From assembly GCA_936914905.1 (NCBI GenBank), contig CAKZGI010000291.1:1-53469 (forward strand): 53,469 bases of DNA. The letters run 5' to 3'. Each line of letters starts with the position of its first letter. The stretch's first letter is position 1. The notes under the pieces were generated by a model. That model was given only the letters and a program-made list of their open reading frames with translations, was not told the origin of the DNA and did not search any database. Below, one piece after another: positions 7,722-19,959 of the stretch. The DNA comes from an uncultured Trichormus sp. (GTDB lineage: Bacteria > Cyanobacteriota > Cyanobacteriia > Cyanobacteriales > Nostocaceae). The position numbers and the translations under genes are program-made.

Positions 7722-10700
7722 TTATTCATAGTAATCATCATCTTCTTCCTCGTCATCATCATCATCTACAAGGTCGCTGACCTCATCAGCAATCAAATCA
7801 TCATCATCCAAAATTGACCTTTCTCCCCGTCTACCACCATAGCTACCATCTCCTAAACTAGGACTATCTAAGCTATAAAGTTTAGCAGTGCGGTCATCCA
7901 GCACTATATCCAACGGGTCATCAACCTCATCTAAAACCCCAGTACCCAAATCAGTACCATAGTCCTCAATGGTGCTGGGTTCATCATAGGTGTTGTAACC
8001 TGTACCAGCAGGAATCAACCGCCCAATGATCACGTTTTCTTTCAGACCCCGCAGCCAATCAGATTTACCCTCAATGGCTGCTTCCGTCAGTACCCTGGTA
8101 GTTTCTTGGAAAGAAGCGGCAGAAATAAAGCTGTCAGTATTCAATGAAGCCTTGGTAATCCCCAACAATACAGGAGTATATTGCGCCTTGGCACCACCAG
8201 TAATAGACATAGCCTCATTCACCTGTTCTACTTGGCGCAATTCCACCAACTCACCAGGTAACATGGTCGTATCTCCACCATCGTCAATGCGGACTTTGTT
8301 GGTCATCTGCCGCACAATCACCTCAATGTGCTTATCAGCAATGTCAATGCCTTGAGACTGATACACCATCTGTACTTCATTCACCAAAAAGCTCTGTACC
8401 TTCTGCAAGGCATGACTAGCACAGGCATAAATACCATCATCAGAACCGAGATTAAAGAAAATTTCCAAAATCTCGTGGGGGTTGCAGGGTCCATCAGTCA
8501 GGGGTTGACCAGCCCAAACATGAGCGCCATCAGGAATCATCAGGTTTTGTCCAGGACCAAGAGGATAGTCAGTCACCACACCATTGGATTCGACAACTTT
8601 TATGGCATAAGCTTCTCGTGAGATTAATGCTTCATCACCATCACCATACACCACCTTCACTTCCCCAGGACGACGGCACAAAATACAGGCTTCCTTCGGT
8701 TTACGAGCTTCCAGCAGTTCCTCAATCCGGGGGAGACCTTGAATAATGTCTCCTGTCTTGGCTCGCTCAAACACCAACAGCACCAAGTTGTCACCCCGTT
8801 GTACCAAGTCTCCATCTTCAATTTGCAACACTGCACCAGGACTGACTCGGTAGGGACGACCAACTCGGACAGTTATCAGTGAACTGTTATCAGTTATCAG
8901 TGTAGGAGAATTTTCTGCCTCCTGCCTTCTGCCTCCTGCCTCCTGCCTCCTGATTGCTACCACCTGTCCTGATTCTGGTGCAAATACACCAGGGGCAATT
9001 TCTGCACCTTCCACTAACAGGTCGCCTTTTTTAACCTTGGGTGCAGCAGTGCTGGAGATGGTGATCATGTCGCTGTCGCGCAGCACTAAACAGCGTCGCA
9101 CTGCTTCTGTGCCTTTGCGGACACCACGGACTACACCGCCGTCCTTACACAAAATCTGTGTCCGTGCCACCACAGCACCAGGGGCAATGGTTAACCCATC
9201 TTCCACTTCCAATGTCGTTTGGGTGCTGCCTTGGGTGGCATCAGCAGTGATATCTCGCCGCACTACTAAAGATTCCAAAATTACTAACTGCAATCTTTGA
9301 ACCTCAGCATTTTCTGTATCTGGGACTAGTTCAATATCCGCAGCCAGAGGTGAGGCGTTGTGGTCTTGTTCCCCTTCCTGCTCAATTTCCAACACCAGTT
9401 GGGTCCGCAGCAGTTCCACTCCTTCTACAGATTTGACCCGTTCGGAATCCTTGTAGGGCAAACGCTGTACTGCTCGCAACTGAATGGAACGACCTGTTTG
9501 TTGACTCACTGAAGTCGAAGGCACATCGGGATTGTTGGGTACATCAAATTCAATTACCGGACGGCTTAATAATGCCGGTCCTTCTGGGGACTCTATGTAT
9601 TGGATATACCTCAGTTCGGTGGCTATTGTGCCTTGGAATTCTTCTCCTGGTTGGACAAAGGTGTTATCCCTGCCCAACACTGCCTCTGGATCATCCACCA
9701 TCAGCAGTTCACCTGGTTTAATCACCACTTCTCTGAGAATGTCGTTTTTCTGGGTAACTTCAATCACTCCGCTGGTTTGACAGAAAATCTCTCTCACCAC
9801 CTCTGTCCCAGCTTCCACATACTGCCCATCTTCCACCAACAACAAAGAAATGTCTTTGTTCACTTCGTGGGTTTCTTCAGGAATCCACAGGAGTGTGCCA
9901 CCAGTGACTACTTCATAGCCTAATTTAGCCTTGCCTTTTTTCTGGACTTCAATGCCAGCAAACTTCAAGAACCCACCGGTAGTGGTGCGATAACGGTCAT
10001 CAATCAATTCCGCTACCACCTGCCCATTTTGGACCTTCGTCCCTGGTGTAGCCCGGAGGTTGAAAGTCTGGGAAGAAGGTGATAGTGAAGAGGTATCTTC
10101 ATCCTCATTGATATTTATGGCACCTGTTCCCTGTTCCCTGTTCCCTTCCCCTGTATGAATCAAATAGTGGTTGCGTCCTTGGGAACTCTGGACTGTCACT
10201 GTGGCTTGGTCTAAGACTACAGAGGCGGTGATAATTTCAATTTCTCTGGTGGCCTTGCCGGGGATGGCTTCTGGTAGACGCACTACCCCACCATGGACAC
10301 TAGTTAATTTGGTTTCTGCCAAGACTCCATTAGAAGCGATCGCATCACCGTTATTCACTACCAACTCTGCACCTGGTGGCAAGTTATACACCTCCCCAGA
10401 CAAGATCCAAATTAATCCCCCTCTGGAAGCAGTAGTGGTGGTGTTGCCTTGACGGTCGGTTTTTTGTTCTGCCACCACATCGGCAAACTGCACTTCCCCA
10501 GCCAAGTCGGAGGCCACGTCTTTGACCGCTTTTTCTGTATTGGCTCTGGCGGTTCTACCTCCCAGGGCGACTTCTGCCAACAACTGTGCCGCTTTTACCT
10601 GTTGCCCTGGCATAATATACAGGGTTGAACCTTGGGTGATAGAAATTTCTTGGTTTTCCACCCCTGGATTTTTGGCTTCTAATACCAATGTGCCGTTGGT

Positions 10701-11852
10701 TTCGGCATAGAGGGCATCTTCACCGTGGCGGGTGCGATAGGGACGGGTTTTCAGCTTGCGAGAAATTTTCACTGTCCCGTCAATTTTGGATCTCACCTGT
10801 TGGGCAACTTCCCCAGTGAAAACTCCCCCGGTGTGGAAGGTACGCATGGTCAACTGGGTTCCAGGTTCACCAATACTCTGGGCGGCAATAATCCCCACTG
10901 CTTCTCCCAGGTCTACCATTTTGGCGTGGGCTAAACTCCAACCATAACAGTGTTGACAAACAGAACGGGCTGCTTCACACGTGAGGGGGGATCGCGCTAT
11001 CACCTCTTTGACTCCAGATTTGCCAATCACTGCTGCCAAATCATCAGAAATTGGTGTGTTGCGGGGTGCAATAAGTTCTCCAGTCACTGGATGCACCACA
11101 TCTTCTGCCACTACCCGCCCCATCAATCTGGTGGCCAGGGGAATCAACACCTTTGCCCCTTCGGTCATATCCTGCAAAGGAATGCCTCTGGTTGTACCAC
11201 AGTCAAATTCCCGAATAATAACATCTTGGGATACATCCACCAACCGCCGGGTGAGATAACCAGAGTCGGCAGTCCGCAGGGCCGTATCCACCAGTCCCTT
11301 CCTGGCTCCATAACTAGAAATAATATATTCTGTAACTGTTAATCCTTCTCGGAAGTTGGTTTTAATTGGTAAGTCAATAATCTCCCCTTGGGGATCTGCC
11401 ATTAGTCCCCGCATCCCCACCAATTGCCGAACTTGGGAAATGTTACCCCGTGCGCCAGAAAAGGCCATCATATACACAGAGTTGAGAGGGTTGGTTTTTT
11501 TGAAGTGGGAAACCACCTCATCCTTCAGGCTTTCGGAGGTGCTGTTCCAGGTATCTATTACCTTCTGGAATCGTTCCACTTCCGTAATTTCCCCCCGTTT
11601 AAACCGGGCTTCTGTGCTGAGAATTTCCGTTTCCGCTGCCTCTAAGAGCGATCGCTTGGAAGGTGGCACCATCAAGTCATCCACACTGATGGAAACCCCG
11701 GCTTTGGTGGCATACCGGAAACCCAAATCTTTGAGTTTATCCGCCATCACCGCTGTCCGCGCTGTCCCATAATGGGTAAATGCCCAGGAAATTAAGTTTC
11801 TCAGTTGACCCTTGTTAACGACAAGGTTACGAAAAATCATTTTTTCAGTCAT
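7722..11852 (-). CDS. rpoC2: RNA polymerase beta-prime subunit, C-terminal part
   Basis: 1376 residues, the C-terminal half of the split beta-prime subunit found in cyanobacteria and plastids. It works in the core RNA polymerase. The four-Cys zinc site is visible at Cys218, Cys292, Cys299 and Cys302, followed by the trigger-loop region [20 protein letters not shown] (residues 320-339). The middle is the large lineage-specific SBHM insertion. The C-terminus ends in an acidic tail rich in Asp and Glu. Two stretches (about residues 566-593 and 968-994) look like translated spacer repeats inserted in frame. The last gene of rpoB-rpoC1-rpoC2. The chosen ATG gives the usual MTEKMIFRN start and directly abuts a 14-bp tandem repeat with no clear Shine-Dalgarno. 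Confidence 0.97.
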   Translation of the reverse strand: MTEKMIFRNLVVNKGQLRNLISWAFTHYGTARTAVMADKLKDLGFRYATKAGVSISVDDLMVPPSKRSLLEAAETEILSTEARFKRGEITEVERFQKVIDTWNSTSESLKDEVVSHFKKTNPLNSVYMMAFSGARGNISQVRQLVGMRGLMADPQGEIIDLPIKTNFREGLTVTEYIISSYGARKGLVDTALRTADSGYLTRRLVDVSQDVIIREFDCGTTRGIPLQDMTEGAKVLIPLATRLMGRVVAEDVVHPVTGELIAPRNTPISDDLAAVIGKSGVKEVIARSPLTCEAARSVCQHCYGWSLAHAKMVDLGEAVGIIAAQSIGEPGTQLTMRTFHTGGVFTGEVAQQVRSKIDGTVKISRKLKTRPYRTRHGEDALYAETNGTLVLEAKNPGVENQEISITQGSTLYIMPGQQVKAAQLLAEVALGGRTARANTEKAVKDVASDLAGEVQFADVVAEQKTDRQGNTTTTASRGGLIWILSGEVYNLPPGAELVVNNGDAIASNGVLAETKLTSVHGGVVRLPEAIPGKATREIEIITASVVLDQATVTVQSSQGRNHYLIHTGEGNREQGTGAININEDEDTSSLSPSSQTFNLRATPGTKVQNGQVVAELIDDRYRTTTGGFLKFAGIEVQKKGKAKLGYEVVTGGTLLWIPEETHEVNKDISLLLVEDGQYVEAGTEVVREIFCQTSGVIEVTQKNDILREVVIKPGELLMVDDPEAVLGRDNTFVQPGEEFQGTIATELRYIQYIESPEGPALLSRPVIEFDVPNNPDVPSTSVSQQTGRSIQLRAVQRLPYKDSERVKSVEGVELLRTQLVLEIEQEGEQDHNASPLAADIELVPDTENAEVQRLQLVILESLVVRRDITADATQGSTQTTLEVEDGLTIAPGAVVARTQILCKDGGVVRGVRKGTEAVRRCLVLRDSDMITISSTAAPKVKKGDLLVEGAEIAPGVFAPESGQVVAIRRQEAGGRRQEAENSPTLITDNSSLITVRVGRPYRVSPGAVLQIEDGDLVQRGDNLVLLVFERAKTGDIIQGLPRIEELLEARKPKEACILCRRPGEVKVVYGDGDEALISREAYAIKVVESNGVVTDYPLGPGQNLMIPDGAHVWAGQPLTDGPCNPHEILEIFFNLGSDDGIYACASHALQKVQSFLVNEVQMVYQSQGIDIADKHIEVIVRQMTNKVRIDDGGDTTMLPGELVELRQVEQVNEAMSITGGAKAQYTPVLLGITKASLNTDSFISAASFQETTRVLTEAAIEGKSDWLRGLKENVIIGRLIPAGTGYNTYDEPSTIEDYGTDLGTGVLDEVDDPLDIVLDDRTAKLYSLDSPSLGDGSYGGRRGERSILDDDDLIADEVSDLVDDDDDEEEDDDYYE
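8871..8952. repeat. Repeat-derived in-frame insertion within rpoC2
   Basis: Non-coding-style repeats, GTTATCAGT copies and CTGCCTC/CTGCCTT heptamers, sit inside the rpoC2 frame and translate to a low-complexity RRQEAGG...[11 protein letters not shown] segment. The same kinds of repeat occur in spacers in Nostocales. The length keeps the reading frame. Confidence 0.75.
10124..10153. repeat. Heptamer repeat insertion within rpoC2
   Basis: Three tandem CTGTTCC heptamers followed by CTTCCCCTGT-like sequence, read on the minus strand as [10 protein letters not shown] in rpoC2. An acidic, Ser-rich stretch follows to about residue 593. The frame is maintained. Confidence 0.7.
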
Positions 11853-11935
11853 TAGTCATTAGTCCTTGGTCATTAGTCCTTGGTCATTAGTCCTTGGTCA
11901 TTAGTCCTTGGTCATTAGTAATTGGTCAGTGGACG
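11853..11935. repeat. Short tandem repeats between rpoC1 and rpoC2
   Basis: About four copies of the 14-mer GTCATTAGTCCTTG fill the spacer and run directly up to the rpoC2 start codon on the minus strand. The usual ribosome-binding region is made of this repeat, so translation may depend on coupling to rpoC1 or on a non-canonical site. Confidence 0.85.
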
Positions 11936-11967
11936 GTTGCTCACTAAAATTCCCAGTCACCAATTAC

Positions 11968-13845
11968 CTAACTTGCTAAAGCTTCTTGAATTGCTTTGTT
12001 ATAAATTACCCGACCAGGGGTAGTGTATATATACTGAGTAATTAAATTACCTTGGGTATCTTGACGGACACGGCGGAACTTATAGATTAAAGTCCGGGTG
12101 CCATCCTCATTTTCTATTACTTCCACTGGCTCAGTATCTGGTTGACTGGTTTCCATCTCTCCGTCAAACCGCACATAAACATAAGAATGCAGGTCAACCT
12201 GTTCTTGCTGATATGCCATAATCACGTCATCTAGAGAAGCAAAGTAACCTCCAGCCCCTTTGGTAGCACCAGGGTTTTCTGCCGTCAGGTAATAAGCCCC
12301 TAACACCATATCTTGGCTAGGGGTGACAATGGGTTTGCCCGTCGCAGGTGAAAGAATGTTGTTAGAAGCTAACATTAACAATCTCGCCTCTGCCTGACTT
12401 TCCAATGATAAAGGTACATGAACCGCCATTTGGTCACCGTCAAAGTCAGCGTTAAAAGCGGGACATACTAGGGGATGGAGTTGAATCGCTCTCCCTTCTA
12501 CCAAAATCGGTTCAAAAGCCTGAATCCCCAAACGGTGTAGAGTGGGCGCACGGTTTAACATCACCGGATGTCCCTCAATCACCTCTTCCAACACATCCCA
12601 CACACTGGGGTCATTGCGAGAAATCAGCTTTTTAGCTGCCTTGATATTATTCACCATCCCCGAAAGAATCAGGCGGTTAATTACAAAGGGCTGAAACAAC
12701 TCAATAGCCATTTCTCTAGGCAGTCCGCACTGGTGAATTTGCAGCTTGGGACCCACCACAATTACCGAACGTCCAGAATAGTCCACCCGTTTACCCAACA
12801 GGTTTTGCCGGAAACGACCTTGTTTACCCTCAATAATGTCTGACAGCGACTTCAAAGGGCGGTTATTTGCTCCCACCACAGTCCTACCCCGACGACCGTT
12901 GTCAATCAGGGCATCCACCGCTTCTTGCAACATCCGTTTTTCATTACGGACAATGATTTCTGGGGCGAGGATTTCTTGCAGTCTAGCTAGACGGTTGTTG
13001 CGGTTAATTACCCGGCGGTATAAATCATTTAAATCACTAGTCGCAAATCTACCACCATCCAACTGCACCATCGGGCGCAAATCGGGAGGAATCACCGGAA
13101 TCACCGCCATCACCATCCACTCTGGCTTAGAACCAGTGGCGATAAAGTTATCAATCACCCGTAGGCGTTTAATCAACTTCGCCCGTTTTTGTCCCTTGGC
13201 GTTTTCAATTTCCTCTCTGAGTTTTTCTGCTTCTTCTTCCAAATTAATATCTGCCAACAGCCGCAGCAGTGCTTCTGCCCCAATACCTACTTCTACCCCC
13301 ACTAGTTGCGAATCTTCGCTGTAGATGGCATCTTCAATTTCTAACCACTGGTCTTCACTCAACAGTTGTTTGTAAGCAAGAGTATCAGCATTACCAGGAG
13401 CCAACACACAATAGGAGTTGAAATAAACAATTTGCTCCACATCCCGCAAGGGCATATCCAACAAAATAGCAATATAACTAGGGATACCCTTGAGATACCA
13501 AACATGAGCCACAGGAGCCGCCAGCTTAATAAAACCCATTCTGTGGCGGCGCACCCGTGATTCTGTCACCTCCACACCACAGCGTTCACAAACAATACCT
13601 CTGTGACGCACCCGTTTATACTTACCGCAATGGCATTCCCAGTCCTTAGCCGGTCCAAAAATGCGCTCACAAAATAAACCATCCATCTCCGGTTTCAGAG
13701 TCCGGTAGTTGATAGTTTCTGGCTTTGTCACCTCACCCACCACCTGACCATTAGGTAAAGTGCGCTCACCCCACTGGCGGATACGTTCTGGTGATGCTAG
13801 TCCAATTTTTACGTAGTCAAATTGATTAGATTGGGCGGATCTCAT
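11968..13845 (-). CDS. rpoC1: RNA polymerase gamma subunit (beta-prime, N-terminal part)
   Basis: 625 residues, the usual length for cyanobacterial RpoC1, forming the N-terminal half of beta-prime in the core polymerase. The N-terminal zinc ribbon has Cys71, Cys73, Cys86 and Cys89. The catalytic magnesium loop NADFDGD is at residues 465-471, with its three Asp residues intact. The protein begins [20 protein letters not shown]. It lies between rpoB (210-bp spacer) and rpoC2 (115-bp spacer) on the same strand, and both spacers are filled with short repeats. No lesions were seen. Confidence 0.98.
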   Translation of the reverse strand: MRSAQSNQFDYVKIGLASPERIRQWGERTLPNGQVVGEVTKPETINYRTLKPEMDGLFCERIFGPAKDWECHCGKYKRVRHRGIVCERCGVEVTESRVRRHRMGFIKLAAPVAHVWYLKGIPSYIAILLDMPLRDVEQIVYFNSYCVLAPGNADTLAYKQLLSEDQWLEIEDAIYSEDSQLVGVEVGIGAEALLRLLADINLEEEAEKLREEIENAKGQKRAKLIKRLRVIDNFIATGSKPEWMVMAVIPVIPPDLRPMVQLDGGRFATSDLNDLYRRVINRNNRLARLQEILAPEIIVRNEKRMLQEAVDALIDNGRRGRTVVGANNRPLKSLSDIIEGKQGRFRQNLLGKRVDYSGRSVIVVGPKLQIHQCGLPREMAIELFQPFVINRLILSGMVNNIKAAKKLISRNDPSVWDVLEEVIEGHPVMLNRAPTLHRLGIQAFEPILVEGRAIQLHPLVCPAFNADFDGDQMAVHVPLSLESQAEARLLMLASNNILSPATGKPIVTPSQDMVLGAYYLTAENPGATKGAGGYFASLDDVIMAYQQEQVDLHSYVYVRFDGEMETSQPDTEPVEVIENEDGTRTLIYKFRRVRQDTQGNLITQYIYTTPGRVIYNKAIQEALAS

Positions 13846-14055
13846 AAGAATTCAAAATTCAAAATTCAAAAACATGGAGACAAGAATTCAAAATTCACAC
13901 TTTTGAACAGGTATTCACAAAAATCTCTAATTTCCTGTTACAACCTCAGTTCTATAATTTGAACTTTGAACTCTTGAACAACGAAAATAATCAAACTCAA
14001 AACTCAAATCCAAAACCCAAAAATTATTTCTTAATTTTGAATTTTGAATTTTGAA
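13846..14055. repeat. Repeat-rich spacer between rpoB and rpoC1
   Basis: Clusters of the heptamer-like unit AATTCAA (AATTCAAAATTCAAA at the rpoC1 end, TTTTGAATTTTGAA at the rpoB end) occupy the spacer. No gene and no terminator hairpin were seen, which fits co-transcription of the operon. Confidence 0.7.
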
Positions 14056-17000
14056 TTATTCGTCTTCTTCCAGTGACTCACGAGAAAGGGACTCGTAGGT
14101 AGGGCGCGGTGGAGTACGGCGGGAGGCTTGGTCTGCCATCAAGTCGACTTCCACATCCAAGGAACTGCCATCGGCTTGGGTTTCTACCTTATGCACAGCA
14201 ATATCTAAGCCCAAGGACTGCAACTCCCTCATCAATACCTTGAAGGATTCAGGAGTACCAGGACGGGGAATGGCCTTACCTTTTACAATGGCATTGAGGG
14301 CTTCGTTCCGACCTTGCATATCATCGGATTTGACAGTTAACAATTCCTGCAAGGTGTAAGCCGCACCAAAGGCCTCCAGCGCCCACACTTCCATTTCTCC
14401 AAATCTTTGACCACCTTGTTGCGCCTTACCACCCAAAGGTTGTTGGGTAACAAGGGAGTATGGTCCTGTGGAACGGGCGTGAATTTTGTCATCCACCAAA
14501 TGCACCAGCTTGAGCATATAAGCTACACCCACTGTCACTGGACGGTCAAAGGGTTCGCCAGTGCGTCCGTCATAGACCATAATTTTGCCGGGATCATCGG
14601 GATTATATACCCAGTTTTTGCCAGTTTCGTCCCTAGCTTCTTGCAGCTTCCCATGCACAATCCTGCGGGAAGATTCTTCCCCATACATTTCGTCAAAGGG
14701 AGTGATCTTAAATCTGACTCCCAAATTGTGACCCGCCCAACCTAATAAACATTCAAATACCTGACCAACATTCATCCGGCTGGGTACACCCAAGGGATTG
14801 AGGACAATATCCACTGGTGAACCATCAGGCAGGTAGGGCATATCTTCGGCGGGGAGAATGCGGGAAATAATCCCCTTGTTGCCGTGTCTACCTGCCATTT
14901 TGTCGCCGACTTGGATTTTGCGTTTTTGGGCAACATACACCCGCACCACCATATTTGCTCCTGGTGGTAGTTCGTCCCCTTGTTCTCTGGTAAACAACCG
15001 CACATACACGACCCGGCCTTTTTCTCCATTGGGAACTCGCAGGGAGTTGTCTCGCACATCTCGCGCTTTTTCACCAAAGATAGCCCGCAGCAGTTTTTCT
15101 TCTGGTGGTTGGTCAGATTCACCCTTTGGTGTGACTTTTCCTACCAGAATGTCTCCAGCTTCTACCCAGGCACCAATGCGGATGATTCCCCGTTCATCTA
15201 GTTGCCTGAGGGCATCTTCCCCCACGTTGGGAATTTCTCTGGTGATTTCTTCTGGTCCCAGCTTTGTCTGTCTAGCCTCAATTTCATATTTTTCGATGTG
15301 AATTGAGGTATAAATGTCATCTTGCACCAGGCGCTCAGAAATCAAAATCGCGTCTTCGTAGTTGTAGCCTTCCCAGGGCATATAAGCCACGATAATGTTT
15401 TGTCCTAGTGCCAGTTCTCCTCCTTCGGTGGAAGACCCATCTGCCAACACTTGTCCGGCTACGACTTTTTCGCCAATGCGAACCAGGGGTTTTTGGTTCA
15501 GGCAGGTGTCTTGGTTGGAACGTTGGTATTTGGACAATACATATCTAATTTCTTTGTCTGTTACCTGTTGTCCTTGTTCGTTTGTCTGTTGTTTTCCGGC
15601 TATCAAGTTACCTGTGACTCCTGACAAATCACCCCGCACTCTCACCCGAATTTGTGCTGCATCTACATACACAACATCACCATCAGTACGGGAAACAATC
15701 ACCATTCCGGAGTCTCTCGCGCCTTGAGCTTCTAAGCCTGTTCCTACTAGGGGACGTTCTGGCTTAAGTAGGGGTACAGCTTGCCGTTGCATATTGGAAC
15801 CCATCAGCGCCCGGTTAGCATCATCATGTTCCAGGAAGGGAATCATGCTGGTGGCAACGGAGACAATTTGCACCGGTGATACTGCTACATAATCCACTTG
15901 TTCTGGTGTTGTTGTCGCCCAGTCTTGACGATAACGTACTGGTACTTGTGGCCCTTTGATGTAGCCGTCTTCATCTACGGGAATATCACCTGTTGCTGTC
16001 CGCAGGTCGTCTTCTTCATCAGCAGTCATGTAGATTGGCTGCACATCAAACCGCACTTTGCCATTTTCTACTGGTCTAAAGGGGGTTTCTAAAAATCCAT
16101 ATTGGTTAACACGGGCATGGGTGGCTAATGAACCTATTAGTCCTGCGTTTGGCCCTTCTGGTGTTTCGATGGGGCATATCCGTCCGTAGTGACTGGGGTG
16201 GATATCTCGCACTGCAAAACCTGCCCGTTCTCTTGTTAGACCACCAGGACCCAAGGCGCTGAGACGGCGTTTGTGGGTTAGTTCTGCCAATGGATTGGTT
16301 TGATCCATGAACTGACTTAGTTGGCTAGAACCAAAGAATTCTTTTATTGCTGCTACTAAGGGTTTAGGGTTAACCAATGATGCTGGTGTCAAAAGTTCTG
16401 AATCAGATACTGTCATCCGTTCTCGAATTATCCGTTCTAAACGGTTCAGCCCTACTCTGACTTGGTTTTGCAGCAATTCTCCAACGCTTCTGACTCGGCG
16501 ATTCCCGAGGTGGTCAATGTCATCTATATTACCGATGTCATATTCTAGGTTGATGAGGTAATCTACTGCGGCTAAGATGTCCCCAGGGGTGAGGACGCGC
16601 ATGGTATCGGGGACAGAAAGGCGCAGTTTTTTGTTTAGTTTGTAGCGACCAACACGACCGAGGTCATAACGTTTGGGGTCGAAGAAGCGTGAGTCTAGGA
16701 GTTGTTGTCCGCCTAATACGGTGGGTGGTTCACCTGGACGTAGTTTGCGGTATAACTCCATTAGGGCTTCTTCTTCGGAAAATTGCCCTTCTTTTTCGAT
16801 GGTTTTTTGGAAGTATTCGGGGTGGCGTAGGGCATCAAAGATTTCGTTATCTGATAATCCTAAAGCTTTGAGCAGTACCTGGGCTGAAAGTTTGCGGGTT
16901 TTGTCGATGCGTACCCACACTAGGTCGTTACGGTCTGTTTCAAATTTCAGCCATGCCCCCCGATTGGGTATTAAGCTGGCAGAATAGGTACGTCGTCCGT

Positions 17001-17424
17001 TTTTATCAAGTTCTGATTTGTAATAAACTCCTGGCGATCGTACTATCTGGTTGACAATGACTCGCTCGGCTCCGTTAATGATAAACGTACCCCGATCTGT
17101 CATTAAAGGCAGATCACCTATAAATACTTCTAGTTCTTTGATATCCCCTGTTTCTTTGTTTAAAAGCCTTGTGGGGACATACATTTGAACTGCATAAGTG
17201 CTATCCCGCCTTTTCGATTCTTCGACGCTGTACTTTGGTTCTTTAAGTTTGTACTTATCACCTAAAAAGTGCAGTTCTAGTTTCCCTGTATAGTCTGTAA
17301 TTGGACTAAAGGAGTTCAACTCTTCTATTAGCCCTTCTTCCAAAAACCAGCGAAAGCTTGAACGCTGGATTTCAATCAAGTCGGGTAACAGAAAGGCTGA
17401 TTCCATATACGTTTCGTTAGTCAT
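14056..17424 (-). CDS. rpoB: RNA polymerase beta subunit
   Basis: About 1122 residues, the catalytic beta subunit of core RNA polymerase. The frame is open further upstream, but ATG at 17424 is preferred: it is preceded by AGGTAGAGGC (Shine-Dalgarno-like) and gives the usual [20 protein letters not shown] beginning. Visible conserved blocks include [20 protein letters not shown] and [12 protein letters not shown] (the rifampicin-pocket region), then the C-terminal [10 protein letters not shown] and [18 protein letters not shown]. First gene of rpoB-rpoC1-rpoC2. A long spacer of about 970 bp lies upstream and probably carries its promoter. Confidence 0.98.
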   Translation of the reverse strand: MTNETYMESAFLLPDLIEIQRSSFRWFLEEGLIEELNSFSPITDYTGKLELHFLGDKYKLKEPKYSVEESKRRDSTYAVQMYVPTRLLNKETGDIKELEVFIGDLPLMTDRGTFIINGAERVIVNQIVRSPGVYYKSELDKNGRRTYSASLIPNRGAWLKFETDRNDLVWVRIDKTRKLSAQVLLKALGLSDNEIFDALRHPEYFQKTIEKEGQFSEEEALMELYRKLRPGEPPTVLGGQQLLDSRFFDPKRYDLGRVGRYKLNKKLRLSVPDTMRVLTPGDILAAVDYLINLEYDIGNIDDIDHLGNRRVRSVGELLQNQVRVGLNRLERIIRERMTVSDSELLTPASLVNPKPLVAAIKEFFGSSQLSQFMDQTNPLAELTHKRRLSALGPGGLTRERAGFAVRDIHPSHYGRICPIETPEGPNAGLIGSLATHARVNQYGFLETPFRPVENGKVRFDVQPIYMTADEEDDLRTATGDIPVDEDGYIKGPQVPVRYRQDWATTTPEQVDYVAVSPVQIVSVATSMIPFLEHDDANRALMGSNMQRQAVPLLKPERPLVGTGLEAQGARDSGMVIVSRTDGDVVYVDAAQIRVRVRGDLSGVTGNLIAGKQQTNEQGQQVTDKEIRYVLSKYQRSNQDTCLNQKPLVRIGEKVVAGQVLADGSSTEGGELALGQNIIVAYMPWEGYNYEDAILISERLVQDDIYTSIHIEKYEIEARQTKLGPEEITREIPNVGEDALRQLDERGIIRIGAWVEAGDILVGKVTPKGESDQPPEEKLLRAIFGEKARDVRDNSLRVPNGEKGRVVYVRLFTREQGDELPPGANMVVRVYVAQKRKIQVGDKMAGRHGNKGIISRILPAEDMPYLPDGSPVDIVLNPLGVPSRMNVGQVFECLLGWAGHNLGVRFKITPFDEMYGEESSRRIVHGKLQEARDETGKNWVYNPDDPGKIMVYDGRTGEPFDRPVTVGVAYMLKLVHLVDDKIHARSTGPYSLVTQQPLGGKAQQGGQRFGEMEVWALEAFGAAYTLQELLTVKSDDMQGRNEALNAIVKGKAIPRPGTPESFKVLMRELQSLGLDIAVHKVETQADGSSLDVEVDLMADQASRRTPPRPTYESLSRESLEEDE

Positions 17425-18397
17425 GCCTCTACCTTTGTCAACCTGGTTAAACTTTCCCTTGAACACTGCTTGGGTAATTTTCCCGACCAAGCGCAACTAT
17501 AAGCAAGCTGTTGGGAAACTTATCCTGACACCACCTGTTATTTACTGGTGGGGACTTTCCGCAGCAATTAAATCTGGAGTGGGTGCTTTTGACAAGGGGG
17601 TAATCGCCCTCGAAGAGGAGTTAGGATTGCTAAAATCCAGCTAGTAAGTTGATTCAACAACGGTATATCTTCCTGAGTTTGATTTGTTTTCCTCACTTCC
17701 CCTCCAAAACAGCGCATTAATTAATCTATGCACATCCACACGCTTGTATTGTCAAAAAATTTTATCTATTCTCACTGTGAGATCCCAAAAATGAAGAATC
17801 CGCGAAAGTCGTCTCTGAATCAGGATGGATTTATTTTGCTGAATTTTATTCACAAGGCGCTTATGTTTAATAATTTTCTATAGGTTTCAGTATACAGAAA
17901 TCCAATTTTGTAAAAAAGTCCATATCAGCCTAGACTGCCAGGGTTTGTTATTTATTGAGAGCATCTGGTTGTAGAGTATAGTTTAGATGTCCGTGAATTT
18001 TTGGTTTTTATAGTGAGCAAAAAGTACAAATCCCCTATCAGTTAGATGGATTTTATACCAACTTAAAACCAGTCCATTTCAGAAGCTAGTTAAAAATTCG
18101 TTCCTTTATAATTATGGCGCAAGGAAATTGTTTTGGAGGGAATAATCTTACCACAGTTTTGTCCTCTTTAGTCTTAATTTTTGCCAATTCTTCGATTTCT
18201 TCGATCTACTCAAAGGAATACTCATAATTGAGGAGTATGGCTATAGCTTGCGTGACAAAGTGGGAGTGATACGCCATGCTATACCTACGATACACTGCGT
18301 GTAGCTTGCTTCCCACAGGCTATGCTATCAGGAGTTCAGTAGAAGAATAAGAAGAATTTCTTTCTCCCTTGTCCCTTTACTCCCGTGCTGTCTATAA
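17425..18397. other. Long spacer upstream of rpoB
   Basis: No convincing gene on either strand. It should contain the rpoB promoter. A fragment of a dispersed repeat with GTAGCTTGCTTCCCACAGG lies near 18300-18320 and resembles part of the element at 34298-34500. The plus-strand frame from 17423 overlaps the rpoB start region and has no family features. Confidence 0.5.
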
Positions 18398-19177
18398 TTA
18401 CAGACCGAATAATTGGCAGGCGTTATAGGTAGTTTGCTCGGCTATGGCTTCTACTGTTTCTCCCCGTAATTTTGCTAATTGCTCTGCTATATAAGCGACA
18501 TAAGCGGGTTCGTTGCGTTTTTCGCCTCTTTTCGGTGTGGGAGCGAGAAAAGGACAATCTGTTTCGATTAATAATCTGTCGCTACTCACTATACTCACTG
18601 ATGCTTGTATAGTTTTCGCGCTTCTAAATGTTACTGTCCCACTAAAACTGATGTAGAAGCCTAAGTCCAGAAACCATTGGGTTTCTTCTGGTGTTCCTCC
18701 CCAACAATGCATTACACCCTGCGCTCTTTGTCCTTGGCTTTCACTCCATTTTTGTAGGACTTTTCTTACCTCTGGTGCTGCATCACGACAATGGATGATC
18801 ACTGGTAAATTAAGTTGAGATGCGATCGCCAGTTGTGCCTCAAACACCATGTACTGTTGTTGATAGTTATTTGCTTTGTAAAAGTCTAGTCCTATTTCCC
18901 CAATCGCTACCACTTGAGAATCAGAACTGGCTAGAAATTTGATTTTCTCTGCTGTCTGGTGATTCCATTTAGCTGCATCTAGTGGATGCAAACCAACGGC
19001 AAAACTGATTTCGGGAAACTGGTGAGCTAAGGCTTGAATGCTGGCAAACTCTTCTGGGTGAACGCAGGAATGCACTAAATGTACTATCCCTGCTTCTTGC
19101 CAACGCGATCGCACTGCTGCTAAATCCGGTTTAAAAAGGTCAAAGTTGAGATGTACGTGGGTGTCTACTAATTGCAT
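18398..19177 (-). CDS. tatD: TatD family metal-dependent hydrolase (DNase)
   Basis: 259 residues, a TIM-barrel amidohydrolase-superfamily enzyme of the TatD/YcfH type, usually a metal-dependent 3'-5' exonuclease acting in the cytoplasm. The first metal motif DTHVHLNF is at the N-terminus, [10 protein letters not shown] gives the conserved Glu in the middle, PVIIHCRDA provides the central His, and the C-terminal ETDCPFLAP supplies the last Asp. The ATG at 19177 is chosen because it starts [10 protein letters not shown]; the ATG at 19195 would only add repeat-like residues. It lies downstream of rpsT on the same strand, a common cyanobacterial arrangement leading to rpoB. Confidence 0.93.
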   Translation of the reverse strand: MQLVDTHVHLNFDLFKPDLAAVRSRWQEAGIVHLVHSCVHPEEFASIQALAHQFPEISFAVGLHPLDAAKWNHQTAEKIKFLASSDSQVVAIGEIGLDFYKANNYQQQYMVFEAQLAIASQLNLPVIIHCRDAAPEVRKVLQKWSESQGQRAQGVMHCWGGTPEETQWFLDLGFYISFSGTVTFRSAKTIQASVSIVSSDRLLIETDCPFLAPTPKRGEKRNEPAYVAYIAEQLAKLRGETVEAIAEQTTYNACQLFGL

Positions 19178-19252
19178 GATTAAGTCAGAAGTCATTGCTG
19201 GGGAGGGTGTAAGTCATTAATCTCTTAGCTGGTAACTAATGACTAATGACTA

Positions 19253-19546
19253 CTATGCCGTTTGAGTAGTTGCTTTGAGCTTATGGGCTAATCTTGATTT
19301 TTTCCTAGCTCCGGTGTTGGGATGAAGTACCCCCCGCTTCACAGCTTTGTCAATTTTGCTGTAAGCTTCGGACATCCGTTCTTCTACTACTTGTTTTGAT
19401 TCTGGAGTAGGATTGGCTGTATAGAGTTCAACAGCAGCAAAGTATTTTTTCATCAGCGTTTTCACTGCTGATTTATATGCTTTATTACGCAGTCGGTTAC
19501 GTTCTGCGATTTGGGCGCGTTTGAGAGCAGACTTTGTATTCGCCAC
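19253..19546 (-). CDS. rpsT: 30S ribosomal protein S20
   Basis: 97 residues, a small basic protein of the 30S subunit that binds 16S rRNA. It begins [20 protein letters not shown] (GTG start) and has the expected helical Lys/Arg-rich composition, with [19 protein letters not shown] near the C-terminus. The GTG at 19546 is preferred over longer in-frame starts because S20 homologues begin with M-ANTKSA. It heads the rpsT-tatD pair and is divergent from hisD. Confidence 0.96.
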   Translation of the reverse strand: MANTKSALKRAQIAERNRLRNKAYKSAVKTLMKKYFAAVELYTANPTPESKQVVEERMSEAYSKIDKAVKRGVLHPNTGARKKSRLAHKLKATTQTA

Positions 19547-19770
19547 AGTCAGTTCCAAAAAGACTATATAATTGTGTACACACACTACTAGATTTACTAA
19601 TATAGCATCCAAACCGCCAATGATATCATTTCTGAAAAAAAAGTTAGGTAACCAGAGGCAGAAGACAGAAAGCGATTTATCTGCCCATCAGTCCATACTT
19701 TGGCTATCTTCTTAAAAAATCCCCACATTTGGGTATGTTTTCCCAATGGGAAATGGCTTAAAATATCTTA

Positions 19771-19808
19771 TTCTAAGATAAATAACCTTTTCTAAGATAA
19801 ATAACCTT
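19771..19808. repeat. Two perfect tandem copies of a 19-mer in the rpsT-hisD promoter region
   Basis: The unit TTCTAAGATAAATAACCTT occurs twice in a row with no mismatch, in the roughly 410-bp divergent spacer between rpsT and hisD. It might be a regulatory site or a simple duplication. The remainder of this spacer holds no gene. Confidence 0.8.
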
Positions 19809-19959
19809 AAAGAAAAAAGTAAATAATTATCCTGGGAGTATCAAAAAAATCCAGGTTAAGCTAGAGAAGAGAATCAGAGTCAGCTTTAGCCCTGAATGGG
19901 TGAAAAGCAAAACTGATTCTCAAGCGGGAACATTCTAATTTTGGCATTGTCCTTACTCC

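Noticed and set aside
11853-11935. A CRISPR array
   Set aside because: The tandem units are 14 bp with no unique spacers between them. No CRISPR-like array occurs anywhere in the window.
14407-16987. Many long plus-strand frames opposite rpoB, rpoC1 and rpoC2
   Set aside because: They are antisense shadows of clearly identified genes, without independent motifs.
17423-17644. Plus-strand 73-codon frame at the rpoB start
   Set aside because: It overlaps the rpoB translation start in antisense and no family features are present.
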